Source: Phyllostachys edulis
Taxonomy: Eukaryota; Streptophyta; Magnoliopsida; Poales; Poaceae
Length of the DNA: 64,000 nt
Assembly (NCBI GenBank): GCA_036346405.1
Contig: CM070546.1
Span: 102,120,826-102,184,825 of the forward strand
Direction of reading: 5' to 3'
Shown here: positions 55,801 through 64,000 of the stretch, one piece after another
Numbering within the stretch: position 1 is the stretch's first letter
How the letters are laid out: each line of letters opens with the position of its first letter
The notes under the pieces: generated by a model
Told to the model about the DNA's origin: nothing
Database searches by the model: none
Seen by the model: only the letters and a program-made list of their open reading frames with translations
Translations under genes and position numbers: made by a program

Positions 55801-56900
55801 TGGAGAAAAAATCTATATGGATCAACTGGATGGTTTTGTGATTTTCGACAGAAAATAAGGTATGCGATTATTGAAATCCTTATATGGTCTAAAGCAAGCA
55901 CCTAAACAATGGCACGATAACTTTGATAAAACTTTGACATCTGCTGGTTTTGTTGTGAATGAAACTGATAAATGTGCATATTATCGTTATGGTGGGGGTC
56001 AAGGAGTGATCTTGTGCCTGTATGTGGACGACATACTTATATTTGGAACAAACACTACCGTAATTGACGAGATCAAATCTTTCTTATCTCGATGCTTTGA
56101 TATTAAAGATTTAGGAGAGACAGATGTCATTCTGAATATTAAATTGATCAAGAACGAGGATGTTATCACTTTGAACCAATCTCATTATGTTGAGAAAATC
56201 TTAAGCCGCTTTTGGCTATGAGAATTGTAAAATTTCTCTAACGCCTCTATGATGCGAGCATTAAGCTTTGAAAGAACCAAGGGCCAGGAAACGATCAATT
56301 AAGATATTCACAAATTATTGGGTCACTCATGTATTTAGCTGGTGCCATAAGACCTGACATTTCATTTGCTGTGAGCAAATTAAGTCGGGCTTTACATCTA
56401 ACCTAGGAGATGATCACCGGGAGGCACTTGAAAGAGTGTTATGCTACTTGAAAGGCACACCATCTCTTGAATTACTTATATTGATATCCTTCTATATTAA
56501 AAGGATACAAGTGATTCCAATTGATCTCGATGCGATGAGATCAAAGCTACAATTGACTATGTGTTCACTTTAGTCGGTGTCAGTAGTTTCATGGAGGCCT
56601 TGCAAATGCACTCATATTGATGAGGTCAACCATGAAAATAGAACTTGTAGCACTTGACACAACCATCGTTGAGGCCGAATGGTCGAGAGAAATTTGTTGG
56701 ACTTGCCATTGGTTGAGAAACCAATACCAGATTCCCGATGTATTGTGATAATCAAGCGTTGTTGGCTAAAGTCACAAGTACCAAGGATAATATGAAGTCC
56801 TCCGCACATGTGAAGCGAGGCTTAAATCACAAAAAATTGAGAAACTCGAGTGATTGCTGTGAATTATATTCAAGATTGAGAAAAATCTAACCCTTTTACA
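52820..56900 (+). pseudogene. Ty1/copia gag-pol remnant
   Basis: Gag starts near 52858 (MTGASDAMKPKRFSGQNFRR) but meets a stop at once. WDALEHKYAE marks gag near 53110. A zinc-knuckle remnant is KYGHMAKDCCFRK (about 53800); the first cysteines are lost. The protease site is DIGANVHD near 53965, where DTGA is expected. A GAG-pre-integrase piece (IWHSRHYIGFDSITRM) lies at 54340. Integrase shows LTFIDDATHYCYVYL (54580), MSDHGEEYISHEF (54712) and PQSNGVAERKNQ (54808), keeping the D-D-E residues. Reverse transcriptase shows KPIGCKWIFKKKLRPDGTIE (about 55560) and LYVDDILIFG (56020). RNase H text is badly broken (56340-56830). Multiple stops and frameshifts; not functional. Confidence 0.9.
53069..53463 (+). 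repeat. Internal ~230-bp tandem duplication in copia gag
   Basis: The stretch from TACGATGTGTACATGGAC to ACAAGCTCATAATCTCC (53069-53234) is repeated at 53299-53463 with a few changes. It encodes DVYMDYKSATELWD… QAHNLQ twice. The second copy has indels that shift the frame. Confidence 0.85.
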
Positions 56901-56998
56901 AAGGGGTTAGCATGTAAAAACGATTCCAGCTTGCATCTATGGACATGGGAATAATGCCCATTTGAGTTTCATCACAATGGTAACCCATACCTTCTTGA

Positions 56999-57076
56999 TC
57001 GGAGATCTCGTGACTTAGGCAATGGGGAGATCTCGTGACTTAGGTAATGGGGAGATCTCGTGACTTAGGCAATGGA
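56999..57076 (+). repeat. 26-bp minisatellite, three units
   Basis: GAGATCTCGTGACTTAGG followed by CAATGGG or TAATGGG, repeated three times in a row. It lies in the non-coding part between copia pol and the 3' LTR. Confidence 0.85.
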
Positions 57077-57574
57077 AAAACAAGTTGATGTTGTAACAAT
57101 AGAGTACATATTCATTGAACACATGTCCTAATAGATAAATTACTCTCGATTGTATGGAAGGTTGGCATAAAGCCTTAACATATTCTGTTGTCCAAATGAG
57201 GAAAAGGTATTAGACTGCAAGATATCTAGAAAGAATATACCTACTTGGGCCTAACTGTGTGGTCACTGTTCACGAGAACAGGGCATTCTCTAGAAAGCTC
57301 ATGAGTAGATAAGGAGCATGACCATATAACGCCTGCTCGTGACGTGGTTCATTGGCGCCTCTAGTATTAGTTGAGATTTCAGGTGATGTCTGATCACGAA
57401 AAGCCGTGAATTCAAGGTATAGTCCATTCATCAGCTATGAGAAGATGAATCTTGTCATTCTAGGTGCAAGTTCAACTCGTATGAGACTTACACTAAAAGA
57501 CTAGTATATTAACAAGATTTCAAAGACAATGTCTTGGACATCTTTTTGCTTCTTGCTTTGGAATTAGTGGGGAT

Positions 57575-58505
57575 TGTTGGAAATTGGCCTATATGAGTGA
57601 GGCCCATTTTCTATAATTACAAAGCATGTATGGTTTAGTACAATATTGCTAAGGCAAGGTGGAGATGACTAATATATATAGTGGAGTCCTTGCCACTCTT
57701 TGAAACATGTGACACATGGATAAGGGTGGCATGAGGAGGGTTTTGGCTAAACACGCACGCACGCACGCATGTGCTTATTCGTATTTTCACGTGGAAAATT
57801 GCGTGACTTATGACGCGACCTTGCCGTGACTTGGCGCACCACTTGGCGCATCAAGTCCACCTTATTTTTGTTGAACCATGCATCTCTCTCTCGCTTGAAT
57901 GAGATTAAAATGTTTGAATTTGAGACTTTATTGGGTGTTAATGATAGGCGCTACAAGTGGGTAAATGGTCAAGTTAAATTTGTTAGTTATTAGTGAGTAC
58001 ATGACTGCTTAATCAGTTGGTTCACGCCCAGATCTCTATATATATGCTCGAGACGCCCAGAGCATAGTGCGAGAACCATCGCTTCCTTTTCTTTCTTTTC
58101 TTCTTTCGCAAACCCGTGTTGTTGTATTGCACCGCCTAAACCTCGCCGACTCTCTTCTTGTGCACCGTGAAAAGAGGAGCAGATTCTCGAAGCCGTTGTC
58201 GCTGCGGAAGACTCAGACGGGCGCAATAAGGTTTTAGGCAAGACACATCTCAGGCGACCGCCGCATGGTTGATTCATTTGTGTTTCAAGACTACATCGAA
58301 GTCTACGTCATACGCTTCTCGCCCTTCATCGAACCCATTAGTAAGTCTTTCGTGTGACCGATTGACTTGTTTACATTCTGCTTTTTGTATATATTATAAG
58401 TACAATGAGTTGTCTCCGTTAGTATCGATTTATGCATCATTAGTCATTTGCGATCTTTGTCTTCTATTAAAATATAGAATTAAAATATTGCCCTCATTTT
58501 CAACA
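57575..58505 (+). repeat. 3' LTR of the copia element
   Basis: It is 931 bp, begins TGTTGGAAATTGGCC and ends CTCATTTTCAACA. It contains a CACGCACGCACGCACG microsatellite at about 57752. It serves as the uninterrupted reference that proves the solo-LTR insertion in the 5' LTR. Confidence 0.9.
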
Positions 58506-58739
58506 TGCAATACATACATTTTAGAAAAATTGGTAAAATAATCTCTCATCAACTCGATCATGGAAAAATCATTACATTAACCAAATTTGTGTTCTAATTT
58601 TCCAACACTCAAATTTGACAACCTAATTTTACAACCAAATCTAAAATCAAGAAATCTAAGAGTCAGCAGCTCTTCCTTGGCAAATGTGTCGTCGGATGGG
58701 TGGGGTGGAGGCACCTGTGTAAAATCTTTATATATAAAA

Positions 58740-60070
58740 GAGGGTCGATTTGGCCGACGGAGGTCGACACGCCATCCTTTTTTCGCACCGTCCGATCCGA
58801 ATGCGATTGGCATTTCGTCGCTCGATTCATGGCACGCTGTCAAGGCCTTCGCTCCTCGCCGCCGTCGCCCGCCACGCGGCACACCGGCTGGTTTTGGCCG
58901 CCACGCCGCTTCCCTGGCCGCAAGACGCGTTCGCTTGGGACCGTGGCGCTTGGGAGCTACGTTGCTTTATCCTCCGCCGCCGGTCTTCGGTTCTTCGCCG
59001 ACAAAGCAAGCCTCGCCCATTCCTCGCCACGACGACGGCGACGGCCCTCCTCATCCACGCCTCGAGCACGACGCCGCGAGATCTCGAGCTTGGCCTCCCG
59101 ACGACGGCCACGACTACCTCGCGAAGCTTTGCGGCGCGCCGCCCAATTTCTCCCATCGCCCACCGCCTCAATCACTGTTGCTCGTCGTCCTTCCCACCAG
59201 AACTGCGAGAGCCGCCGCCGCTTCGCTTGTCGATTGATCTCTCACTGTGTGCCTTACCGCCGATCTTCCACGACCACCGGAGGCGAGGCGATCCGCAAGC
59301 GCCGAGAGCGAGCGGCCTCCTCGACAACCTGCTTTTGCGCGGTGGTAAGCGAGGAGTAATCGATTTTTTTATGGGAGGGCGAGGAGATGAGATCGCAACC
59401 GATCTCAGATCCGCCCGAGCTAATGCTTGACTTCACGCCTTCAGCGGGCCCTCCTTCGGGCATGCTCGGGCGGCCACCCGAGCCCTCCAGCTGGACACCT
59501 CTCCGAGGCAGCAATCAGCATCCATGGCACCGCCCACTGGCGTCCGGCGAGATAGCCGCGAGGAGGAGGAGCTCCTGACCTGGCGACTTGCCGAGTGACC
59601 TCGTGGGCGGTGGGCTTTACTGGCTTGGCCGGCCGGCCCATTGGTCCTCACACATATAGCCTCCTCGTTTTCATGGGGCCAGTACTCCTCAATCCTCCCA
59701 AGTTCCTCTAACCCTAAGTCCCTAACCAAGCGGGCAGCACCGGCTGGCGAGGCAAGGCCGCAAGGACGAGGCGAGGCGCGGTGACCAGGGAGCAAGGGCG
59801 TGCGGCACGCAGCGGCAAGGGGGCAAGGGCGAGGCGAGGCACGGCGGCCAGTGGGCAAGGGCGCGCAACGGCTCCCACCTCCCAGGAGGCGCGAGAGCAG
59901 CGGCAGGTGAGGCGAGGCGAGTGTGGGCGGCAGGCATGCGACGGCGGCGGCCGACGGGCGAGGCAAGGCGCGGAGGCCAGGGGCAAGGGCGAGGCGCGGC
60001 GGCTAGCTCAGTCCCAGCTCCTAGGGTGCGCTCCAGTAGCTCCTAGCCTCCCAGGGTGCTCGGCGGCCAG
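58740..60070. other. GC-rich 5' block of the Helitron; no gene assigned
   Basis: Open frames of 100-226 residues occur in nearly every phase on both strands, which is expected from CpG-rich DNA without stops. The longest (58750-59430, plus) has no recognisable domain. 59740-60000 is a GGGCAAGGGCGAGGCG-type low-complexity run. It may include a captured promoter or first exon, but nothing can be named. Confidence 0.45.
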
Positions 60071-60701
60071 CTCCTTTGATTTGTTTTGACCACACGATTA
60101 CTGCTATTACAAAGTGCCACAATTTTGAATTGAGCCTGGTGATAGTAATTACTGAACTGTGCTTTTTATACGGCTATGCATCAAATGTTGCTCCTGAACA
60201 GACAAATATGGTGGTTATATATTGGTGCCATCTAAAACGTTTATCTACCATCAAAGTGGCTAGACTTATTCATATGATGCCCTTTATTGTTAATCTACAT
60301 CCATCACCTTAGTTGAAAACCTCTGGGTGAAGTATATGTAGTCTGAAAATCTCCAGTGGAGTTAATACAAGAAGTGACTTTGTCGATCTTCCCATCTTTG
60401 TTGAAAAGAGCTCCTGATTTATCTGAGTATGATAAAAATATTAATGTCCAAAGTCCAAAGATCAGAAACTTGCCGATGTTCCCTATGCCATCAAAAGAAA
60501 AAGATTTAAGGAAAATAAATAGATTTAGCCTGTGCAGAAATTTTGTGCACATGCTTTGATTGCTTTCAGCTAGATGTAAATCATTATTTAAAAGCTAATG
60601 TAGATACATGGAGGAATGTCAGGTTACTAATTTCAACCGTATTCTGTCTGTCTGTGCAACTTGTGATTGATGAGCTAATATATTGCATCATCCTTTTTCA
60701 G
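60071..60701 (+). other. AT-richer spacer before the GT47 exon
   Basis: Looks like intron sequence leading to the acceptor TCCTTTTTCAG at 60691-60701. A frame at 60356-60559 (DLSEYDKNINVQSPKIRNLP) has no family I recognise. Confidence 0.35.
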
Positions 60702-61259
60702 GGAGGAAACATTAGACAGGAACTATATTATATGCTCAAAAAGGAAAAGGATGTTTACTTCTCCTTTGGAAGCGTCCAGGACCATGGGGTCAGCAAAGCC
60801 AGGCAGGGAATGCACTCATCAAAGTTTTGCCTAAACATTGGTGGGGACACCCCTTCTTCCAATCGTCTGTTTGATGCCATAGTAAGCCACTGTGTCCCTG
60901 TTATCATCAGTGATGACATAGAGCTCCCTTACGAGGATGTATTAGATTATTCCAAATTCTCCATCTTCGCTCGCTCGCCTGATGCTGTCAAAGAGGGTTA
61001 TTTGATGAGGCTGACTAGAGGTGTAAGCAAGCATCAATGGACAAGGATGTGGAAGAGGCTCAAAGAGGTTGATAAACATTTTGAGTATCAGTACCCATTT
61101 CAGAAGGATGATGCAGTCCAGATGATGTGGCAAGCATTGGCTAGAAAGGTGCCGCGATCCGCTGAAGGCGATAGGACTCAAGATTTTCGAGATCGAACAG
61201 AGGAAGAAAATAAACAGGAAGGCGTGTATGTCTCTTGTCCCTGGGCTAATCTAACATAG
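60702..61259 (+). pseudogene. GT47 exostosin-family glycosyltransferase fragment (ARAD-like), 3' exon only
   Basis: Starts after a good acceptor (CTTTTTCAG|GGAGG) with GGNIRQELYYMLKKEKDVYF. It runs through GMHSSKFCLNIGGDTPSSNR, LFDAIVSHCVPVIISDDIEL and VDKHFEYQYPFQKDDAVQM to QALARKVP. This is the nucleotide-sugar-binding half of the plant exostosin family GT47. The wording is closest to the ARAD (arabinan deficient) group, Golgi type II membrane enzymes of pectin synthesis. The N-terminal membrane anchor and first half are missing. After ARKVP (about 61150) the expected basic tail can be followed only by changing frame (RFSRSNRGRK around 61187-61213), so one-base losses are present. It is a captured or duplicated piece, not a working enzyme. 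Confidence 0.85.
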
Positions 61260-61876
61260 CATTTCACTGACCATCAGTTGCATATGTCATATGTGGGTCC
61301 ATGAACAAAAATCAGATTGGAATGAAGGAACAGTGTAATGTAAGAAGATTCAGTTGGCTGTTGGTTATTCCATAGAAAAAGGACTGATAACTTAGGATTT
61401 GTTGGTCCAGTTGAATTGTATATTGGCAAGGCAAAGGCTTATTGTTTTTGTAACATTTTTAGAGTAAATTATAAAAGAGGGAGGCAAAGTTACGCTTATT
61501 TCTGAACTTAATGTGATCAAACAGCATTAGTCTTGGTCATATAGCAGGTTTAAGCTGTCCTATGTATTCACTCATTTTTCCCATCCTTTTTTTTTTGCTG
61601 TTGGCACATCATGTCTCCGAGGAAGAAATACAGGATACAAAACGTCGCACCAAGGTGGCAATAAGACAGGAAAAAGCTCCAATAGTAAGTGTCTATTGAT
61701 AAATTGTTGAGTAAGCTTCATTTGTAAGGTATTTTTCTATGCCTATCTTCATCTTCATATGTTCGCATGTGGATTGTAGTTATTGACTTCATTTAGTGTT
61801 ATATACTCTAATTAGTGTGATTACAATATAATTTGTTTATTGAGTATGCTTGTGTGCTTGGCCCGGATGGGTGCAG
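61260..61876 (+). other. Spacer between the GT47 and FAS1 fragments
   Basis: Probably the 3' untranslated DNA of the GT47 piece, then intron of the next. A short coding-like stretch at about 61613-61680 (EEEIQDTKRRTKVAIRQEKA) could be an upstream exon of the FAS1 fragment; the borders are not clear. Confidence 0.4.
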
Positions 61877-62366
61877 GGGTGGGGTCAGGTCGTGCACACA
61901 AGTTGGTCGAGTCACTTCAGCAGAGGTTTCCAAGTGTTTCAAAGTCTCAACTGAAAAGTAAAGTGAGGGAGATATCTGACTTTGTTGATAATCACTGGCA
62001 GGTCAGAATGCTTTCACACTCAAGCACACCGTACCTGATTATCGTTGTTTTTGTGTTAGCAGTGTGATTACTAGCTGAGGACACTCAAGGACAAAATAAT
62101 GTATTTAAGATTATCGTTGTTTTTGTGTTAGCTGCTCTTGTTTCTCTGCAGGTCAAGAAAGAGGTTCTTGACAAGCTTGGCTTAAATTACTCACCTGGTA
62201 CTCAACTTGATATTCTTTTGTCAGTAGTAACCTTGCATCGTTATCCTTAACAACTTCGCTAACCATGTTTCTTGTTTTTTCAGTGTATTCCAAAAAGCCC
62301 AAAGAAATAGCCATGTATTTCTCAAAGCGGTGTCCTAGATTTATCAATCAGTATTGTACACCTTAG
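61877..62366 (+). pseudogene. CAF-1 large subunit (FAS1-like) C-terminal fragment
   Basis: Three exons with clean borders. 61877-62001 encodes SGRAHKLVESLQQRFPSVSK, then SQLKSKVREISDFVDNHWQ. 62152-62197 encodes VKKEVLDKLGLNYSP. 62284-62366 encodes VYSKKPKEIAMYFSKRC and then runs into PRFINQYCTP and a stop. This resembles the C-terminal region of plant FASCIATA1, the large subunit of chromatin assembly factor 1, which loads H3-H4 onto replicating DNA. Everything upstream, including the acidic and KER-like regions, is absent, and the end after FSKRC is replaced. An exon-like piece at 63131-63220 (HRGTPETAQHIEKPEEQLSA) may belong to the same gene. It is a gene fragment and not expected to be functional. 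Confidence 0.7.
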
Positions 62367-63770
62367 ACTAAAAGAGTAGCCTCCTTTAATTGCTTTTGAT
62401 TATTATGGTTACATTTGTATATTGTTGTTGATAATTGGTAATATTCCAAGAGAGGTGGTCACAGCAAATTGGGCCAGAATGCTGTGGCGTATTCAATTGC
62501 ATTAGATTTGTACGGTTGGCGCTATCCCTCATCAAGATTTGGTGGTGCACCTAATTAAGTTTTTTTTTCTCACATTGACCATCTCTTAGCTGTCTTCATA
62601 TTTTACACTTGTATTAATGTAACTTACCACACTTTTTTATCATGGGAAATAAAGAAGGAACTGCACAGTAATTAATAAATTGTGTTGCTTATTCTCAAAA
62701 CCAGATCGAAGATAGGTTGAACTGATAAAACGGTGATATACCAACTAACATCTTAATTTGCAACCTAAACTGACTAGAGACTTTTGTATATTTTGCTTTG
62801 ACTTGTTTTTTGTGTGTTTCCTACCCCTGTTCAGTCAGTTCGTAGTGAAGGTGTTTCGCTGACAGCAACTTTATAGAAAGGTGCTTTGACTTCTTTGCAT
62901 GAAATGTTTAGTCTTGTGCTGTGAGCAAAGCCCTTTCGGATAGAGCATTGCATAGAATGATTAGACTTATCCCGATGAGTTTAGGAGGGGAAGGCTATCT
63001 TAACTTCATGGGAAATGAGTTTGTACATCCCTGTGAGATTCGACCACTTTGTTGCATATTGTCTTGTTTGAATCTTAAAGAAACTTTCCTTTCACAATTA
63101 TCTTGTCAAATCTCTTTTTACTATGTTTCAGAAACCAGTTTTACATAGAGGAACACCGGAAACAGCACAGCACATAGAGAAACCCGAAGAGCAGCTGAGT
63201 GCAGAGAAGCTGGAAGGAGAGGTGCTTGAACAAATAGAATTGTATTTTAGGTTGTTCCTACCATTCCTTTAAATTTACTGAAACATATACCTCTATTCAT
63301 AGTTGCTGCTAGGTCCACTACTTACATTTTCCCATTTTTGCAATAAAATAGTTTTTGCGCAGACCCATTCTTGAGGCATCAGATGAATGAGGAGGTCTCG
63401 GTTCCATTGAACATTATCACCACAGTTAACAGACCCATTCTGGAATTCCTTAGCTTCGAACTTTTTTAACTACTTTAAATACTTTAGATACTTATTGTTG
63501 TATCATCTAATATATTTCTACCTTTTCCTGCTTCTACCATGTTTTGATTCCTCACGAGGTAGATGCATGATCTCTCAAATTAATATATCGATGGACAGAG
63601 GCAGATCAGATTTTGCTACACTTTGACCATACAGATGTATATCATAGCATTTCCTATATAATTTTTAGCGTAATTTGTGTGCATGATACTATTGCAACAT
63701 ATATTTATATATATATATATATACACACTAAACTCCTAAGTTGTGGTCATACATGAGATTTTCTTTTTTG
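62367..63770 (+). other. Right part of the Helitron, mostly non-coding
   Basis: Intron-like AT-rich DNA. One exon-like piece lies at 63131-63220 between AG and GT (EKPEEQLSAEKLEGE). A TATATATA microsatellite lies at about 63705-63722, close to the 3' hairpin. Confidence 0.4.
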
Positions 63771-63799
63771 CCCGCGGCAACGCCCGGGTTTCCCGCTAG
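63770..63799 (+). repeat. Helitron 3' terminal hairpin and CTAG end
   Basis: CCCGCGGC-AAC-GCCCGGG can fold into a 7-bp stem with one bulged C. TTTCCCG and CTAG follow. The layout matches known grass Helitron ends, where the hairpin sits about 10 bases before CTAG. Confidence 0.75.
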
Positions 63800-64000
63800 T
63801 CCTTCGGTATAAATAGAGGCAGAAAGGAGCGAAGGAGAGACGGGACACGTCATTGTTTTTTTTGTGCCGTCGGATCATGTTTGGGTAGCTTGTCCGTCGT
63901 CCGATTTGTCTGTCGATTTCGTCTTCGCGTTCGCTTCCGCAGCTTGGCATCTGTTCGATTCGTTTCGGCTCATCTTGTCGTTGTTAGATCACCTCATGCG
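63800..64000 (+). mobile_element. 5' end of a second Helitron-like element (runs off the window)
   Basis: Starts TCCTTCGGTATAAATAGAGG immediately after CTAG of the previous element. It follows the plan of the first element's start: a TATA-like word at base 9-15, then GACACG, a T-run, TGCCGTCGGATC (compare GCACCGTCCGATCC near 58786). Only 201 bases are visible. Confidence 0.55.

Larger units (their letters stand above)
49373..58505 (+). mobile_element. Structurally complete Ty1/copia element with TSD TGCAA
   Basis: The 5' LTR begins TGTTGGAAATTG at 49373 and ends TTTTCAACA at 52819. The 3' LTR is 57575-58505 with the same ends. The target duplication TGCAA is at 49368-49372 and 58506-58510. 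A purine run (GAATTAGTGGGGAT) precedes the 3' LTR. The 5' LTR is split by a solo LTR (49898-52425); without it the two LTRs are 914 and 931 bp. Gag-pol lies between and runs plus, but is full of stops and frameshifts. LTR sequences have diverged noticeably, so the insertion is old. Confidence 0.92.
58725..63799 (+). mobile_element. Candidate Helitron, ~5.1 kb, carrying gene fragments
   Basis: The 5' end is A|TCTTTATATATAAAAGAGGG (58725). The 3' end is a GC-rich hairpin (CCCGCGGCAACGCCCGGG, 63773-63788 region) eight bases before CTAG|T (CTAG at 63796-63799). A TC start, a 3' hairpin and a CTAR end inserted between A and T, without target duplication, are the hallmarks of Helitrons. A TATA-like word lies at the very 5' end and a GC-rich block follows (58750-60070). 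There is no Rep/helicase, so it would be non-autonomous. It carries plus-strand pieces of two unrelated genes (60702-61258 and 61877-62366). The 5' edge is less certain than the 3' edge. Confidence 0.72.

Noticed and set aside
58587..59430. Long overlapping frames (216, 219 and 226 residues) as a new gene
   Set aside because: They occur in all phases in CpG-rich DNA without domains, a clear start context or splice signals. Expected by chance in such DNA.
60543..61259. Functional GT47 enzyme starting at 60543
   Set aside because: The first 50 residues are intron translation. The real exon starts at the acceptor at 60702, and the N-terminal half is missing.
63703..63723. TATATATA run as a promoter
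   Set aside because: A simple AT microsatellite just inside the Helitron 3' end. No downstream gene to the right other than the next element's own TATA word.

Overview
This window looks like nuclear DNA of a flowering plant, most likely a grass. Introns are plant-like, LTR retrotransposons are nested several deep, GC-rich blocks alternate with AT-rich non-coding DNA, and the one well-preserved host gene is a plant PQ-loop membrane protein. A rice-type (Oryza-like) genome is my inference from the general look of the repeats; it is not proven here. About four fifths of the window is transposable elements. No rRNA, tRNA or CRISPR was seen. There is one assembly gap of exactly 100 N (27768-27867).

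Left part (1-37,300) is a nest of retroelements. Two copies (A and B) of one Ty3/gypsy family have 3' LTRs at 10603-11369 and 32031-32837. Copy A also shows its RNase H-integrase end (1-1698). Between pol and the 3' LTR both copies carry a long minus-strand, apparently multi-exon gene (A: 10154 to 2755; B: 31424 to 27868) whose first part resembles the plant 'putative gypsy type transposon' family. A TATAAATA box lies about 160-170 bp upstream of its start in both copies. Copy A is interrupted by a long LTR (3467-7244). Around and between these lie minus-strand Ty1/copia copy 1 (11370 to about 17990, itself hit by an hAT element with an 8-bp target duplication), a copia LTR holding a smaller solo LTR (about 17960-18834), a plus-strand copia remnant (19781-24730) and minus-strand copia copy 2 (24731-27767).

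Middle (37,360-47,493) is the only convincing host gene: a 12-coding-exon PQ-loop transporter-like gene on the plus strand. A 2.1-kb non-autonomous LTR element sits in its second coding intron, a nested MITE in a later intron and an 849-bp self-complementary Mutator-type element in the last intron. Its reading frame has small indels in three exons, so either the sequence has residual errors or the gene is decaying.

Right part (49,373-64,000) is a structurally complete but mutated Ty1/copia element with target duplication TGCAA (49373-58505), whose 5' LTR was hit by a 2.5-kb solo LTR with target duplication AAACT. Beside it is a candidate 5.1-kb Helitron (58725-63799) carrying 3'-end fragments of two unrelated genes, a GT47 exostosin-family glycosyltransferase (ARAD-like) and the CAF-1 large subunit (FAS1-like). 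A second Helitron-like 5' end follows immediately at 63800.

The most unusual signals are: a 29-bp-period array of small hairpins with compensating base pairs in the gypsy LTR (32151-32318) and an independent look-alike cluster in a copia LTR (17531-17654); the antisense gene with its own promoter; and the gene-fragment-carrying Helitron pair.
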